From positions 65,256,001 through 65,320,000 of the forward strand of contig NC_088920.1 in the NCBI RefSeq assembly GCF_038396675.1: a stretch of DNA of 64,000 bases, in the 5' to 3' direction. Source of the DNA: Hydra vulgaris (taxonomy: Eukaryota > Cnidaria > Hydrozoa > Anthoathecata > Hydridae). Position numbers and translations under genes: made by a program. The notes below the pieces were generated by a model. That model was not told where the DNA came from, made no database searches, and saw only the letters and a list, made by a program, of their open reading frames with translations. Positions 17,701-28,834 of the stretch are shown here, in pieces; positions within the stretch are counted from its first letter, which is position 1, and each line of letters begins with the position of its first letter.

Positions 17701-19067
17701 TTTATTCAGCTAATCATTATCACAATAATCTAGTTCTTCCGAACGGTATGAACGGTACTCGATGAGTCATCTACTCTTCATCTTCTAGGATTACTTCTTA
17801 CTTCCATTCTTTCTTAAACCATATATCAAATCAGTTGCAAAAGTAGCATCTGCTAAGGTTGCATCTCTTTATCGAGCTCGACACTTTCTTACTTCAGATT
17901 CTATTCTCTATCTCTATAAATCCCAAATCCGGCCTTGTATGGAATACCATATTTTTGGGCGGATCTTCTAATGATGTCCTTTCTCTTTTAAACAAGGTGC
18001 AGAAACGTATTGTAAACATAGTTGGACTTGCTCTTGCAGCCAACCTCCAACCACTATCACATTGTCATAATGTTGATTTTCTTTCTCTTTTCTATAAATA
18101 CTATAATGGGCACTGTTCTAAAGTGCTAGCGTCTCTACTAAAATTAATTCTCGTGTTACTTGTCATTCAATTCAAGTCTCATACTTTTACTGTGACTGTT
18201 TTTAAGTGCTACAAAAATTCTTATTCGTCTAGTTTTTTTTCCTAGAACATCAGTTCTTTAGAATTCGCATCCTTTTTCTTGCTTTCCTGATTCATATAGT
18301 TTGCAATGTTTTATCTCGTCTGTCAATCGTTATCTTGCTCTATAAACTTCTTCTTTTCTCTTCCAATAATTTCCAACTCTGATAAGGGTTGCTTGCAGCC
18401 TTGTTGGAAGTGAAGATGTTGAAAAGAAAAAAAAAAAAAAGGTCTCATTACATATCTAATCCGTAGAGTCGTAGGACGCTTTTGATTTCACTTGACATTC
18501 TCAAAATACTACGTTGTCTAAAATACTACAACACATACAAACGTCACATATAAAATATTCAGATTAACCAAAATTTTTGATTGCTTGTCTGGGAGAAATT
18601 CTTACTAATCTGAAATAAGAGCGATTGAAGATAAACATGTTTTCTTATCTTGATTTTAAAATATTTTTGCAATTAATTTCAGATCTCTATTGAAGATGAA
18701 ATCAGTGCTGAATTCGCTAATTGGAAAGATAAAATACGAACTCCCTGTAGTTCACCGACAAGTATTCACTCAACATCACTTTCGGGCGAAGATGCTCAGC
18801 TTCGTCTTATTCACGAACTTATTCAAGGAAATATACAGCGGTGTAAATGCAGCATGGAGCAGTTAGTTGAAACGAAACAAAATCTTTTCAAGGTAATATT
18901 AATATTAGTAAAAATAACCATAGTAATAAAATAAAATTTTGTGAAAATAGTAATTTTAAATATCAATTTTCTTGAAATCTTTTTAGGCACTCGTTCATAA
19001 GAATAAAGCAATTGATATACTAAATAAGTACAAGCCGAAAGCTCGGTTGAAGAAAAAAGCTTCTTAG
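8756..19067 (+). CDS. SAP130: SAP130 homologue (Sin3A-associated protein), 16 exons
   Basis: Exons: 8756-8906, 9095-9126, 9338-9610, 9986-10364, 10470-10534, 10632-10738, 10823-10881, 14519-14629, 14861-15056, 15163-15258, 15369-15590, 15670-15962, 17109-17225, 17485-17582, 18683-18892, 18987-19067. All junctions are GT-AG and phases agree, giving about 829 aa. Human SAP130 is about 1,050 aa, with a low-complexity Ser/Thr/Pro-rich body and a conserved C-terminal domain that binds the Sin3/HDAC complex. The same layout is seen here. Matches in order are PSILRKRP, SPKKKPRKQ, KAAYNHFYRASDMKVKEEK, ASGWKLHYL and HELIQGNIQRCKCSMEQL, then a basic C terminus (KARLKKKAS). The first exon may not be the true start, since an upstream exon is possible. 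The C-terminal identification is strong and the N-terminal exons rest on open frame and splice phase. No lesion is seen, so the gene looks intact. Confidence 0.92.
13790..13833. repeat. Perfect 44 bp palindrome
   Basis: TTTCACTACCTATC... reads identically on both strands over 44 bp with no spacer, centred on CATG at 13811/13812. Outside it the arms resume (AGA/TCT) after a 2-base gap. It sits inside the larger foldback. Confidence 0.9.
13854..13911. repeat. GC-rich hairpin
   Basis: CACCAGGG and CCCTGGTG flank a five-base loop, and the stem extends outward through GGCTG/CAGCC to TTATCAT/ATGATAA. It is markedly GC-rich for this region and adjoins the 44 bp palindrome. Confidence 0.8.
16040..16123. 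repeat. (GTAT)n tetranucleotide repeat
   Basis: About 20 copies of GTAT, with a few GTGC/GTGT variants, in intron 12 of SAP130. Confidence 0.9.
16260..16575. repeat. Imperfect inverted repeat in a SAP130 intron
   Basis: The left arm (about 16280-16345: AAAGTTCTTCGAAAGTAT, GGGTCCCAAAATAAGCAAA) is matched in reverse complement at about 16490-16555 (AAAGTTCTCCAAAAGTAT, GGGTCTCAAAAGAAGCAAA). The spacer is about 145 bp. It is probably a decayed small foldback element. Confidence 0.7.
17640..18440 (+). mobile_element. 3' fragment of a non-LTR retrotransposon
   Basis: The C-terminal end of a CR1/jockey-type reverse transcriptase polyprotein can be read in broken frames: KPYIKSVAK, ASLYRARHF, LYLYKSQIRPC, FLGGSSNDVLSLLNKVQKR and LQPLSH, then FYKYYNGHCS. 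It ends in a poly(A) run (about 18425-18440), as expected of a target-primed 5'-truncated copy. It lies in SAP130 intron 14 in the sense orientation. Confidence 0.8.
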
Positions 19068-19279
19068 CAACCTACCTACCAACTCTATTGTAAATATTTT
19101 CATAAACCAATTCATAGTAAACGGATATATCCAAGCTGAGAGTATCTCTTTTTGCGCGGGAAGGGGGTTGCTTTTGTACGGTTACAAAATGGAGTAGATG
19201 TGTGCCTGTATATTATAACTTACCTTTGATTTAAATTTTAAATTACATAAATTTTAAAAATAGAAGTTACATAACATTA

Positions 19280-19285
19280 AATAAA
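19280..19285 (+). terminator. Candidate SAP130 polyadenylation signal
   Basis: An AATAAA hexamer lies 213 bp past the SAP130 stop codon, the first perfect one in the region. Such hexamers are common by chance in AT-rich DNA. Confidence 0.4.
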
Positions 19286-19829
19286 TTTTTGCCGCTTACG
19301 CTGGTTTTCAATGTCTCAACAATTCATCGCAAGTGTCATGCTATATTTTAAAAACTCATTAAAAAAGTGATTATTTCTTTTTTGATTTTTAATATTATTA
19401 TATTTATTATTATTATTTATTAATTTTGGTCAAAAGGTAGTAGTTTAAAAGAGATTTAAAAAAAAGGTTTAATTTTATCAACCAAGTATGGCGTAGTGAA
19501 GTTTCTCTCCACACCTAATAGTAAAATGTTTTGAAATTAAAAAATTGCATTAAAACAGTATAAAAATTAGTCAAAAAGTTTTGTGATATTAAATAAAATG
19601 TTTCATTAACTATTTCATTAACTATACTCAAAAATAGCTCAATTAAATAAAGATTTAAAAACGTTTATTTTATTCAAAATACTAAAACTTACTTTAAGGT
19701 TGTATGATCAAAAGTTTCGATTTTTTTTTTTTTTTAATTTTTCTTAGCATTCATGCTGAAAAATAAAAGTTATTCATTTTTAAATGTAATCTATATAAAG
19801 CTTTTTATTTTTCATATAAAAAAAGTACA

Positions 19830-20033
19830 ATGAAAGCGATACTGCCTTTTAGCAACATCATAGCATCGAAGGTAAAAAACATGTATCGATTCTTATTGAA
19901 CTGCCTTAAGCAAGTATTTTCTAAAGTAAGTTTTAAGAAATTACTAAGTGATATTTGGCGCCATTTTACAACTATAAAACCAGCACTTAACTATGCTGTT
20001 ATCGCTTCATTTCTTGTCGTGATTGTTAGGTGA
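19830..20033 (+). CDS. Possible small single-pass membrane protein
   Basis: A 67-codon frame with ATG start encodes a basic peptide (KVKNMYRFLLNCLKQ) ending in a hydrophobic stretch (ALNYAVIASFLVVIVR) that could be a C-terminal membrane anchor. TATATAAA lies about 35 bp upstream of the ATG, and composition is less AT-extreme than its neighbours. The last bases overlap the 172 bp direct repeat, which argues some caution. I do not recognise the family, and a chance ORF is equally possible. Confidence 0.25.
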   Translation: MKAILPFSNIIASKVKNMYRFLLNCLKQVFSKVSFKKLLSDIWRHFTTIKPALNYAVIASFLVVIVR

Positions 20034-20196
20034 CTTACAAGCAAATGTTATCTATTTCAGTTATTGATATAGCTAGAGTGTAATTGTTTATTTTTCTTAA
20101 TTATTCAGAGTAGATTAAAATAAATATATTATTTATAATCATTCAATATAAAAATATGATGCTTTAAGGAGAAGAAAAATTGGTGCCTCCTGAGTG
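20025..20196. repeat. 172 bp direct repeat, copy 1
   Basis: Begins GTTAGGTGACTTA and ends GGTGCCTCCTGAGTG. It matches copy 2 at 20319-20490 with only a handful of substitutions over the whole length, so the duplication is recent. The copies are separated by 122 bp. Confidence 0.92.
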
Positions 20197-20318
20197 TTAA
20201 ATTTTTTTTTTTTTTTGTTGCCAATTTTTCCCCTAAACATACTTTTGCAAGCAAAGAATTGTCATTAATTGACAGAAATGATTTAAGTATTTTACCTAAC
20301 TTTACATCAACCAGTAAG

Positions 20319-20490
20319 GTTAGGTGACTTATAAGCAAATGTTATCTATTTCAGTTATTGATATAGCTAGAGTGTAATTGTTTATTTTTCTTAATTATTC
20401 AGAGTATATTAAAATAAATATATTATTTATAATCATTCAATATAAAAATATGATGCTTTAAGTTGAAGAAAAATTGGTGCCTCCTGAATG
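20319..20490. repeat. 172 bp direct repeat, copy 2
   Basis: Near-identical partner of 20025-20196. Differences include CAAGC/TAAGC near the start, GTAGATT/GTATATT, and GGAGAAG/GTTGAAG near the end. The pair may flank a small element or be an unequal tandem duplication of a 294 bp unit. Confidence 0.92.
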
Positions 20491-21511
20491 AAGCTACTTC
20501 GCAAGCTAAAATTTATAAAAATGTTTTAATTGATCTTGATTATTATTTATTATCAATATTTTTTTATTATTTATATATATTTTATATATATATATAATTC
20601 AATATATGTTCAACAAGTGTATGTACGCAAACTCAAAAAATTGAGGTGGCAGTTCATGTTCACTTGCCAATTAATAAAAGGTGATCGCCGCCCACGTTCA
20701 CGGCCTGCTAAGGATATAAAAGTTGAACAGCCCTAAAAATAGTGATCACGTTTGCGAGCGTGAATGAAAAAACAGCACAAAATTAATTCTAAATAAATTA
20801 ATATTAATGTTAACTTATTTCTAGAAATAAAGCGTACTAATATTTCAAGTATTAATAATATTAAAACCATGTGGCAGGAGGGGAGGGGGTATGAAAATGT
20901 CATTATAGTGTCAAATAAAGATTATTATCATTATAGTGTCAAATAAAGAAAAAATTTACTTCGCGTTGAATTACTTTCCTAACGATATATCTTGCTTACG
21001 AGTCTATAGGGCAAAGTTTTTTATTATGCCGTAATTCCCACTTTAAACAGTTATAACTCACGAACCATAGATCTTTCAAAAAAGAGGCACTTTATAATAT
21101 TGCTATATAATATTGCTTGATCTTTATAACAAAATTTACTCAATAAAGAGGACAAATGGTAGAAGCAGAGATCGATTGCTACAAAAAGGGGGTGTTAATC
21201 GCCCCGCACGTTCGTTCTCGAAATGCCGGGACTGATGTTGGACGATCCCAGGAATTCGGTCATGTAAAAAAAGGAACAGTCATATAATTTTGACATAGTT
21301 GTCACTTTTATCGTTGGAGGGGGGGGGGGCTGAAACGCAAATTAAGGGAGCTAAGGCAGTCAGAATCAGAATTTGAATAGAAAAAACAGAAATTTCTAGA
21401 AATGTAGCCATATTTATTTTTCCTTTTCAAATAAAAAACAAACTGCCATATATTGTAACAGTGGAAATCTTTATCAGGCCTGTACTAAATGCTACTTTTA
21501 AATGATACTAC
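20491..21511. other. Non-coding stretch
   Basis: No gene is seen. It contains a short TA-rich run, a 22-base direct repeat (TCATTATAGTGTC at about 20898 and 20928) and a G run near 21318. A somewhat GC-richer patch at 20640-20760 has a short open frame without recognisable content. Confidence 0.4.
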
Positions 21512-22924
21512 AATGTAAAATGCAGTGATCAGTTATCTTATTAGATGATTGGTCACCTGAAGAGGACAGTATTAAACAATGGCCAATGGTTTTCCCAACC
21601 ATTCTTGCTTTCAGACATTCATAACGTATTAATGACACAAGCCATAAAGTTTGGTTGATTATAAGTTGAATAACCACTTGTAGGCAGTTTGCATAACAAA
21701 TTTAATCCAATTTCTAATTATTCAACAAAGCTTAGTGTTGAATAAAAATTGTGCTCAAATAACATTTATAGTAATAGTCTATAAATTTACACTTGATTCC
21801 TTCCCATTTGTTATTGTCAAATTTTATATGTTCAATAAAATTTCCATGACCATAAAATATGAGTGATGGTGCCTTGTAACAGCCATTTGTACAAGGCATT
21901 GCATATAATATGGATGATTTTTGTTTAAAGAAATACCAACATTATTTTTAATCAAATATGGAAGTTTTACGCTCGGATCAAGTGGGGACAAGTATTTTAT
22001 AGAAAATGGGCATTTAACTTCAAGACATGCAGGTAGACAATACAAACAAGTAACAATATGATCAGGACTACCAGCAATGAAGGGAATATCTCTATCTAAA
22101 AATAACCTATAATCATGGATTGCTACACCTTTATGATTGATTTTTAAAATTTCATAAAAACAGTTAACAGCATTCTGTTCCATTTCCCTGTCATACTTTA
22201 TAGCGTGTATGTTTGAATTAACATTTGACATGCCAGATATACGTTGATTTAACTCCCACATATCAGCATCAATTTTATTTAATTTGTTCATGTTTGTCCA
22301 AATATCGTTACTTTTTGAAGCTGTTGTAACACCTTTTCTATATTCATACCAGTATTTGTTTTTATTTTGTCCTTTGGTCAACTGCTCAATTTCTTCAATA
22401 TTTCTAAGTGCCATATTATTAAGTGCCATGAAGTGTTATATTTTTTTCAAGTGATAATATATCTTTTGACATTACCAGTATATCATTAACACTTATTAGA
22501 TTTAATTGAAAAGTACTAATGTCGTTCACTACTTCTAAACTAAAGTCAATATCTGGTTTCGGGACAGTATTAAAAATGATGGAATTAGGCGCTATTTCTT
22601 TAAAAGATTTTGCAACATCCTGAAGATTAAGTTTAGTAGAATAATTAGAAATTGGATTAAATTTCTTATACAAACTGTATAAAAAATGGTTTTTCTTTTC
22701 TTAAATGTTGGGAAAAATTTTTTCTGCTAAAATCTAGATTTTTAATTTAACAGGTAAAACATCTTTTCGATTTGGAAGCCATTGATTTAAAACCATTGTG
22801 CAAGCCGGTTTTAAATCGATAGTTAAAAATATCTGGACACAAAACCATTGGCCATTGTTTAATACTGTCCTCTTCAGGTAACCAACCATCTAATAAGATA
22901 AACGGATCACTGCATTTAACATTA
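21512..22924. repeat. Inverted repeat flanking the YqaJ pseudogene
   Basis: About 80 bp at 21512-21592 recurs as reverse complement at about 22841-22924, sharing ATGCAGTGATC, TATCTTATTAGATG and ACCTGAAGAGGACAGTATTA. The right copy is in coding frame with the minus-strand protein remains (LLDGWLPEEDSIKQWPMV). The left copy is an inverted duplicate of that coding piece, so this is a local inverted duplication and not a typical transposon end. Confidence 0.85.
21824..22919 (-). pseudogene. YqaJ-type (PD-(D/E)xK) nuclease pseudogene
   Basis: The clearest part is 22429-21824. It has WYEYRKGVTTASKS, then the nuclease signature IAGSPDHIV followed by LEVKCPF (Asp, then Glu-x-Lys) and a Gln helix (YYMQCLVQMAV). 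These are the catalytic features of the lambda-exonuclease/YqaJ fold, and the residues look intact. Upstream pieces (22673-22419 and 22919-22743) belong to the same protein in other frames. A short tandem duplication near 22415-22435 (ATGGCACTTA twice) causes one frameshift. Such proteins recur in animal genomes as multicopy, probably transposon-borne genes; that placement is inference. Only pieces remain, so it is probably dead. Confidence 0.7.
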
Positions 22925-23695
22925 TTAATTCAAAGTTTTTTTTGATATTCATCTTTAAGTTCTTCGACTGCCTCGGTAGCAGTTAGTACAGGCTCAATAA
23001 AGTTTTCCAAGGCAGAAAATACACGAGCAACCAATTCCCTCTATGTTCCAGAAACACGCAAAAAATCCTTTGTACGTAAAAGTTTATTTTTACACCCAAA
23101 AGTTTATTTATAAACCCACACAATTTGGATCCAGACCTCAATATTTCTGCGCGTTTTTTCCGATCGGATAGATGTATTGTGCAAAACGCCTCTCTGCCTC
23201 AGAAAATGAGTAATTTTAATGTTTAATATTTTTTAAGGATTGATGTAGCTAAAACTCAATTGTAACTATTTAAATATGGCTTTTGTGATTTTAGTGATTT
23301 TTTTTGTAAACGTTTTTTTTCTTAAATTACGTCCTCCATTTTTATGAAACGTTTTTTTTTAATTCATTTTTAATCCAATCAACCAAAAATTGAAAAATTA
23401 CAAGTTTTTTATAATTTTACAAAATTAGGTTAGGTGTCACTCATATAGTTAAAAACTAGTCATTGGAGTGACACCTAAATTAAATTAAAAAAAAAACAAA
23501 AAAAATCACCAGCAATAACAATAAATAAAATAAATTAATTTAAAAATAATGATAATAATAATAATAACGATAAAGCTATCATAAATTAAATAATAAGACA
23601 AAAAATATAAAAACACTCAATTAATAACAATAAACAAAAATAAAACAATTAGCAAAACAGCACACATAAAAACTTATATTCTCGCAAACGTTTGT
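22925..23695. other. Mostly non-coding, with decayed extension of the YqaJ gene
   Basis: Minus-strand words such as LVARVFSALENFIEP and EAVEELKDEYQKK at 22930-23070 look like further N-terminal remains of the YqaJ protein or its partner, with stops. Beyond about 23230 the sequence is AT-rich with no support for genes. Confidence 0.4.
23431..23477. repeat. 12 bp stem hairpin
   Basis: TAGGTGTCACTC (23431-23442) and its exact reverse complement (23466-23477) flank a 23-base loop. This may be the end of a small palindromic element. Confidence 0.8.
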
Positions 23696-23699
23696 TTTT

Positions 23700-24019
23700 A
23701 AAAAAAAAGTCTTTTTTTTTTACTCCAAAAAAAGCGAATTATCTGGTTTTGCAATTCCACTCCTCAATTGTGATATTGTTTTTACCACTACAGACGTTAT
23801 GATTAAATTTGGTGGTTTAATCAAGCTACTAAATCACATTTACTATGCTATGCAATCCATTTAGCAGTAGTGGATGTACTTTATGTAAAACAGACGGAAA
23901 CTTTAGACCAAAACAATAATATTGATGATGACAATAATAAAAGTGGTAGTGAAGATGACAATGAAGAGCTTAATCAAAGTGAAGAGCCAGGCTGCATTGA
24001 ATTTGAAACTTTTCAGTAG
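23700..24019 (+). pseudogene. hAT transposase relic
   Basis: After frameshifts the plus strand reads LLCYAIHLAVVDVLY, a recognisable hAT-family block. An acidic stretch (DDDNNKSGSEDDNEE) and a stop at 24017-24019 follow. Only this small piece is left. Confidence 0.5.
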
Positions 24020-25059
24020 AGGCTGTTTTTTAAAAATTTATTTTTCAATTTTATAAAAAGTTTGCACACAAAGTTGTTAAAAACCACATGTTAAAAAACT
24101 CGATATTAAAGGCCTTTATAAGTAAAAATTGTTTCTAAATTAATGGTAACCTAACCTAGGGCACGACGATATTTTGTAGTAAGTCAACAAAATTTTCTTT
24201 ACTTTTCTAAATAGCTATTTATTAACCTAATAGTTTAAGAATAATACTTTACATAATATACAGGCAATAAACAAAAAAGTTAAAATTGAAATTAAACTAT
24301 GTTAAAATTCATTTTCCAGTCTTTTAATAATCTGTAACTACTAAAATCTAATAAAGTGCAAAATATTTTAGTTTATAATTTTGTTAAATTGAGTGAAATA
24401 AAAAAATTCAAATTCAAAGCCATTGATTAATGATTTGTTCTTTTTTGCTTGACATCATTTTTCAGGTCACTTTGCTGCTCACAAATAAATGTTTTTAACT
24501 GTTGAGATTATATCTTCTTTTATCTTTGAAACAAGAAGAGAAAATGTTATTGATTCCAACATTTATTACAACAATTTTGAACTTCAAATGTTAATTATAT
24601 TTAGGGTCACTATCTAATCACTTCATGTCAAATAAAATTGGTGGATAGCTTCCTTTGATATATCATGGCTAAAACAAGGAGAATGACCATTGTTCAACTG
24701 TTATCATAATACGTAATGAAGTAAAATACAATAATATTATACAAGATTCAGAAGATTTTGAATAAAGTTTATAAAATATATAAGCATTGCTTATACAGTA
24801 TTTTTAGTAGATTTCAAGATGAATACTGGTTATGGAATGACTGCTGAAACCAACAGTAGTAGGATTTTTTTTGTGGAAAACTGAATATATATTTGTATAA
24901 AGACTAAATAGAATTTCATATTATTTGATTTTTATATTTTTTAACTATTAATTATTGGGAATCACATTGCCGACCTCGTTTCTATGTTTTATGGTAAGAC
25001 CTTTGTGTTAAACTTTATTTGCCGACCTCTAAAAGATTGAGGTCGATTCCTAATTCCGA
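24020..25059. other. AT-rich stretch without recognisable genes
   Basis: No ORF, RNA gene or transposon end is recognised. A 17-base motif beginning TTGCCGACCTC occurs twice (about 24967 and 25019), immediately left of the large inverted-repeat structure. Confidence 0.4.
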
Positions 25060-25095
25060 GGGTTGTGTATACATGCGTGTGTGTGTGTATATATA

Positions 25096-25170
<75 letters not shown>

Positions 25171-25171
25171 G

Positions 25172-25237
<66 letters not shown>

Positions 25238-25843
25238 CACACGTATATATAAACATATAACATATACGTATACACTTATACGTACATACATACACACACA
25301 TATATATTTGTACATACATACATGCACACACACACACATATATAAATATATATATATATGTATATAATACATACAATACATATGATACATACAATACATA
25401 CAGTAGGCCTTGGTGGGTATATACAGTTGTACATACAGTATGTTTAACTGTATATACTTTGTTCCAGATAACACTTAGGCAAATATTTTGTTTAATTAAG
25501 TTTATACTATGACAACAGTATAATACGTACTTACATAAATGATATATGTAAAAACGCGTTGTACTAATTAATTATACAAAATATTTGCCTGATACATAAA
25601 TACAATAACAATAATAAAACATAAATAAATACAATAACAATAATTATGATTTTTTAAGCTCGAAAACATTAACATTGGAGGATAAAATAAAATATGCAAA
25701 GAAAAATATCAAAATTGCATCTATTTTGTTGTTTAAATGTATAAATTTACATCATAAATTTATACAAAGTATTCGTTATAATATGACATACTATATACTC
25801 TACTATATTATTGTATATATTTAAAAGTATATATGTGTATACA
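25060..25843. repeat. Left arm of the 11 kb inverted-repeat structure, outer part
   Basis: Contains (TA)n, ACAC and GTAT microsatellites. Unique blocks follow (AGTAGGCCTTGGTGGGTATA, ACTTTGTTCCAGATAACAC, GCAAATATTTTG, AAAACGCGTTGTACT, TTGGAGGATAAAATAAAATA). All reappear as reverse complement between 33.06 and 36.17 kb. The arm is interrupted at 25844 by the P-like element and resumes at about 28835. The Tyr/Ile/Cys/Val-rich frames in it are microsatellite translations. Confidence 0.9.
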
Positions 25844-25883
25844 TGGCCGACTTTATTTATACGGCCGGATATTTTGCATTTTG

Positions 25884-28834
25884 AAGAAAAAAATAGAAGG
25901 CCAGTTTTTAAAATCGTAATGTTTCAAAAACTTAATACGTTTTGAACATTTTCAAAATTATTTTACTTTCTAAATTTAAAAAGTCCACTAAAGTTGTATA
26001 TATTCATAATTTTAGATATTAAACGAACATTTCTTAAGAAATAAATAAATAAAAAGAGTCTTTATTTTAAAATTTAGAATTAGTAAAAACAATGTAAGAA
26101 ACAAGAACAGTTATAAAAAATATTAAAATATTTTTCTTTTTTCATTAAAAAATAAAATATTTATATTATAAATAATTTATTAAACATTCTCAAATTTTTT
26201 CTTTTTAAAAGATTTTACATGATCAACAGCTACTTCGCTGGTAGATATAATTCTTTTATTATTAAGAAAAATGTTGATAACAATTCTTCCAGCAAGTTTT
26301 ATCCCAATTTTCTCATACATGGGACAAGAAAATGTCTGAAAAGAGTCATAAAAGTGGTTTAAAAAATATTCTAAAGCTTGTCGTGCATGAAAATTAAATT
26401 TCTTTATTTTGTTATAAGAGTAGTCAATCATAGCAAAGGATGTGCAAACAATCCAAAAGTGATGGTGAAGGAATAGTGAGACCACCCCTAGAAATAGTTG
26501 TTAAATAAGTATGATCAGGATTGCTTTCATCAATATTGACACAACATAAAAATTCTTTACAACATGTACCAAAACGTTTTTTAAGTTTCTTTACTATATA
26601 TCCAGCAATATATATACTATATATATACTATATATCCAGCAATATGAGCACCTACTTCCCTACTTTCTAATGCAAGTGTCATGATTTCTGGAGTACACTC
26701 AGCTTTATCAATATCAAGAAGAAAGTTTTTCAAATCTGTTAAATTATTTTCTGACTCAAGAAGTATTTTCAAACTATCATCAAAGTTATTACTTTCTTTA
26801 ACTATACTTTTAATTTTTAATATTTTTTCAGAAATAGTGACATCTTTTAAACCCACCAAAAATCTTCCACCGCTCATTTGTCTATATTGTCCAAATTTCC
26901 TTTCTAATGGGTCACTTTGAAATCTCGCAGTTAAAACAAAGTGATATCCATCATTAAGTAAGTCCTCGATCAATAAGGCATGACTATTAAGTGTTCTTAT
27001 TAGTGCTGCAGCCGTCTGAACACTTAAAGTAAACTTCTCACAGTTTGGTATCTTTTGTGATTGCCAAGCTTCAATCCAATGTGCCATTGCCCTAAGAAAT
27101 TCAGGTTTTTTATCACCAGAAACGACTGCATTACCTAAAATATTACATGTTGAATATTGACATTTAGAATTTGATAAAACCCACCACTTGTTAAATAATG
27201 TAAGAAAACCTGCACTACTTTTAAGATCAGGAAAATATGAGTGAATCGCTGCAGATGTAGTTTCATCAAAAATTGCAAGTGCTAAAGAAACATTTTGTTT
27301 AAAATTGCCAGGATGTAATACTTTCATTGTTATTTTTGGTGCTTTACGCAAGCCAGCATCAAGAGCGAGGTCTTTTTCATAAATATTATGGAAGGTGCTC
27401 CATTTAATTTCTCCCCCACATACAATTATAGGATCTTTAAATCCATTAAAGTTAAAATCTGAAAATAAAAATCTTTTGCAATTTAAAAAATTATTTCTGA
27501 TGTTTTTAATAAGATGTACAACATCAAAACAAAGGTAAATTTTTGTTAGATTGTAAATAAAAAACAAATCTTTGGCTTGTTGATTCGATGCACAAAGAAT
27601 TTTTTTAAAACAAGAAACATTAGAGGAATGGTTGTCACACACAATAACTCTAACATTAAATTCACATTCAGTTAAAATACGAAGACATTCAAAAATTTCT
27701 TCTTTCAACCATTCAGTATTGATTTTTTTGTCAGGAGACGTTATAATCACATATGGAATGTTTTGTTTCAGGCCAACTATCATAAAACAAACTATTCCCT
27801 TATACATTTCTCCAGACTCATCACTACCAATCATCTCTCCAGCAAAATACTCCTCACATTTTTGCAAGTACATTTCATCAAAAATCAAGCAAATGTCTTG
27901 AGATATCTTACCTTCTAATTCTAAACGTTTTGCACAACTTAGAGCATCAATATTTCCACTAGTTATTTTTTTAAGTAGTGATGGTAAAGGTAATTCTTCG
28001 CACAAAAGTTGGTATGACTGCATAGAAGTATATCGTAATATCAGTGAATATTTTATAATATTGGCTGAATAAATAGATTTTTTCATATATTTAATTTACT
28101 GTAATTCAGTCAATACAGATGAAAATTGTTCGGCTAGTGATTTAATGTAGGTAGGAAAATTATGAAGCATACTTTTACAAGATAAACAACAATCTCTTCC
28201 TTGACGAAACCACTGAGGTAATGGCAGAGGTGAACCTTTGTAAAATAATTTAACATGCATCTCATTGTTTACACGAATGCACTCTGTAACTTCTGGAATA
28301 GATAAAGTACTATGACTCAATTTATAAAAAAATTACATGATCATGATACTTCAAGAATGAAAAACCATCTGAAGCAAGACTTTCAGTAATATCGTCAAAG
28401 CTACTAATCAAATCATTCAATAAAAACTGTTCATTTTGATCTGGCTGAAATATTCTTTTAGTTGGTGATTTTCTTAACGAATTAGAAGATTTTATAAGTT
28501 GCGATGAACCTTCTTAAGTCAAATTTGTGCAATCAAAAATAGTTGGAATAGGCTTTAGTTTTTTTATTAATCTAAAACGTTGATTCGTGTTACCTTTCTG
28601 AAAATATTTTTTTTTCAAAGTGTTTGATGCACATAACGGAAGAATTAGTAGGTGTACAATCTTTTTAACTCTTCATTTTTTGGAAACGAAAATACTACTG
28701 TAGATACTTCACCATAATTATGATAATTTGAACGACAATTTACAACGCAACATTTGTTAACCATCTTTTTAAACTTTCAAAGCTGCTTCTTTAAAAACAC
28801 TTTTCGAGAAAACTGGCCTTCTATTTTTTCTAAT
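25884..28834 (-). mobile_element. P-element (THAP) transposon nested in the left arm
   Basis: The ends share a 19 bp inverted motif, AAAAAATAGAAGGCCAGTT (left at about 25888-25907, right about 28810-28829). Between them, on the minus strand, are a THAP domain and a P-type transposase. The opposite arm of the large inverted repeat lacks this whole segment, which shows it is an insertion. About 40 bp next to the left end (GGCCG...CGGCC) also differ from the other arm. An 8 bp target duplication could not be recognised. Confidence 0.8.
26180..28765 (-). pseudogene. P-element transposase with N-terminal THAP domain
   Basis: The start at 28765 reads MVNKCCVVNCRSNYHN, the first half of a C2CH THAP zinc finger. 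A second block (28320-28096) and the main frame (28086-26617, 489 codons) follow, with FDEMYLQKCEEY, VVHLIKNIRNN and ARFQSDPLERKFGQYRQMSG, all typical of P/THAP9 transposases. The C-terminal piece (26485-26180) continues with GIKLAGRIVINIFLNNKR. A tandem duplication of about 36 bp (CTATATATCCAGCAATAT twice, 26590-26645) adds a stop after HIAGYIV, and frameshifts separate the N-terminal pieces. P transposases cut and paste DNA and use GTP. This copy looks recently inactivated. Confidence 0.82.
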
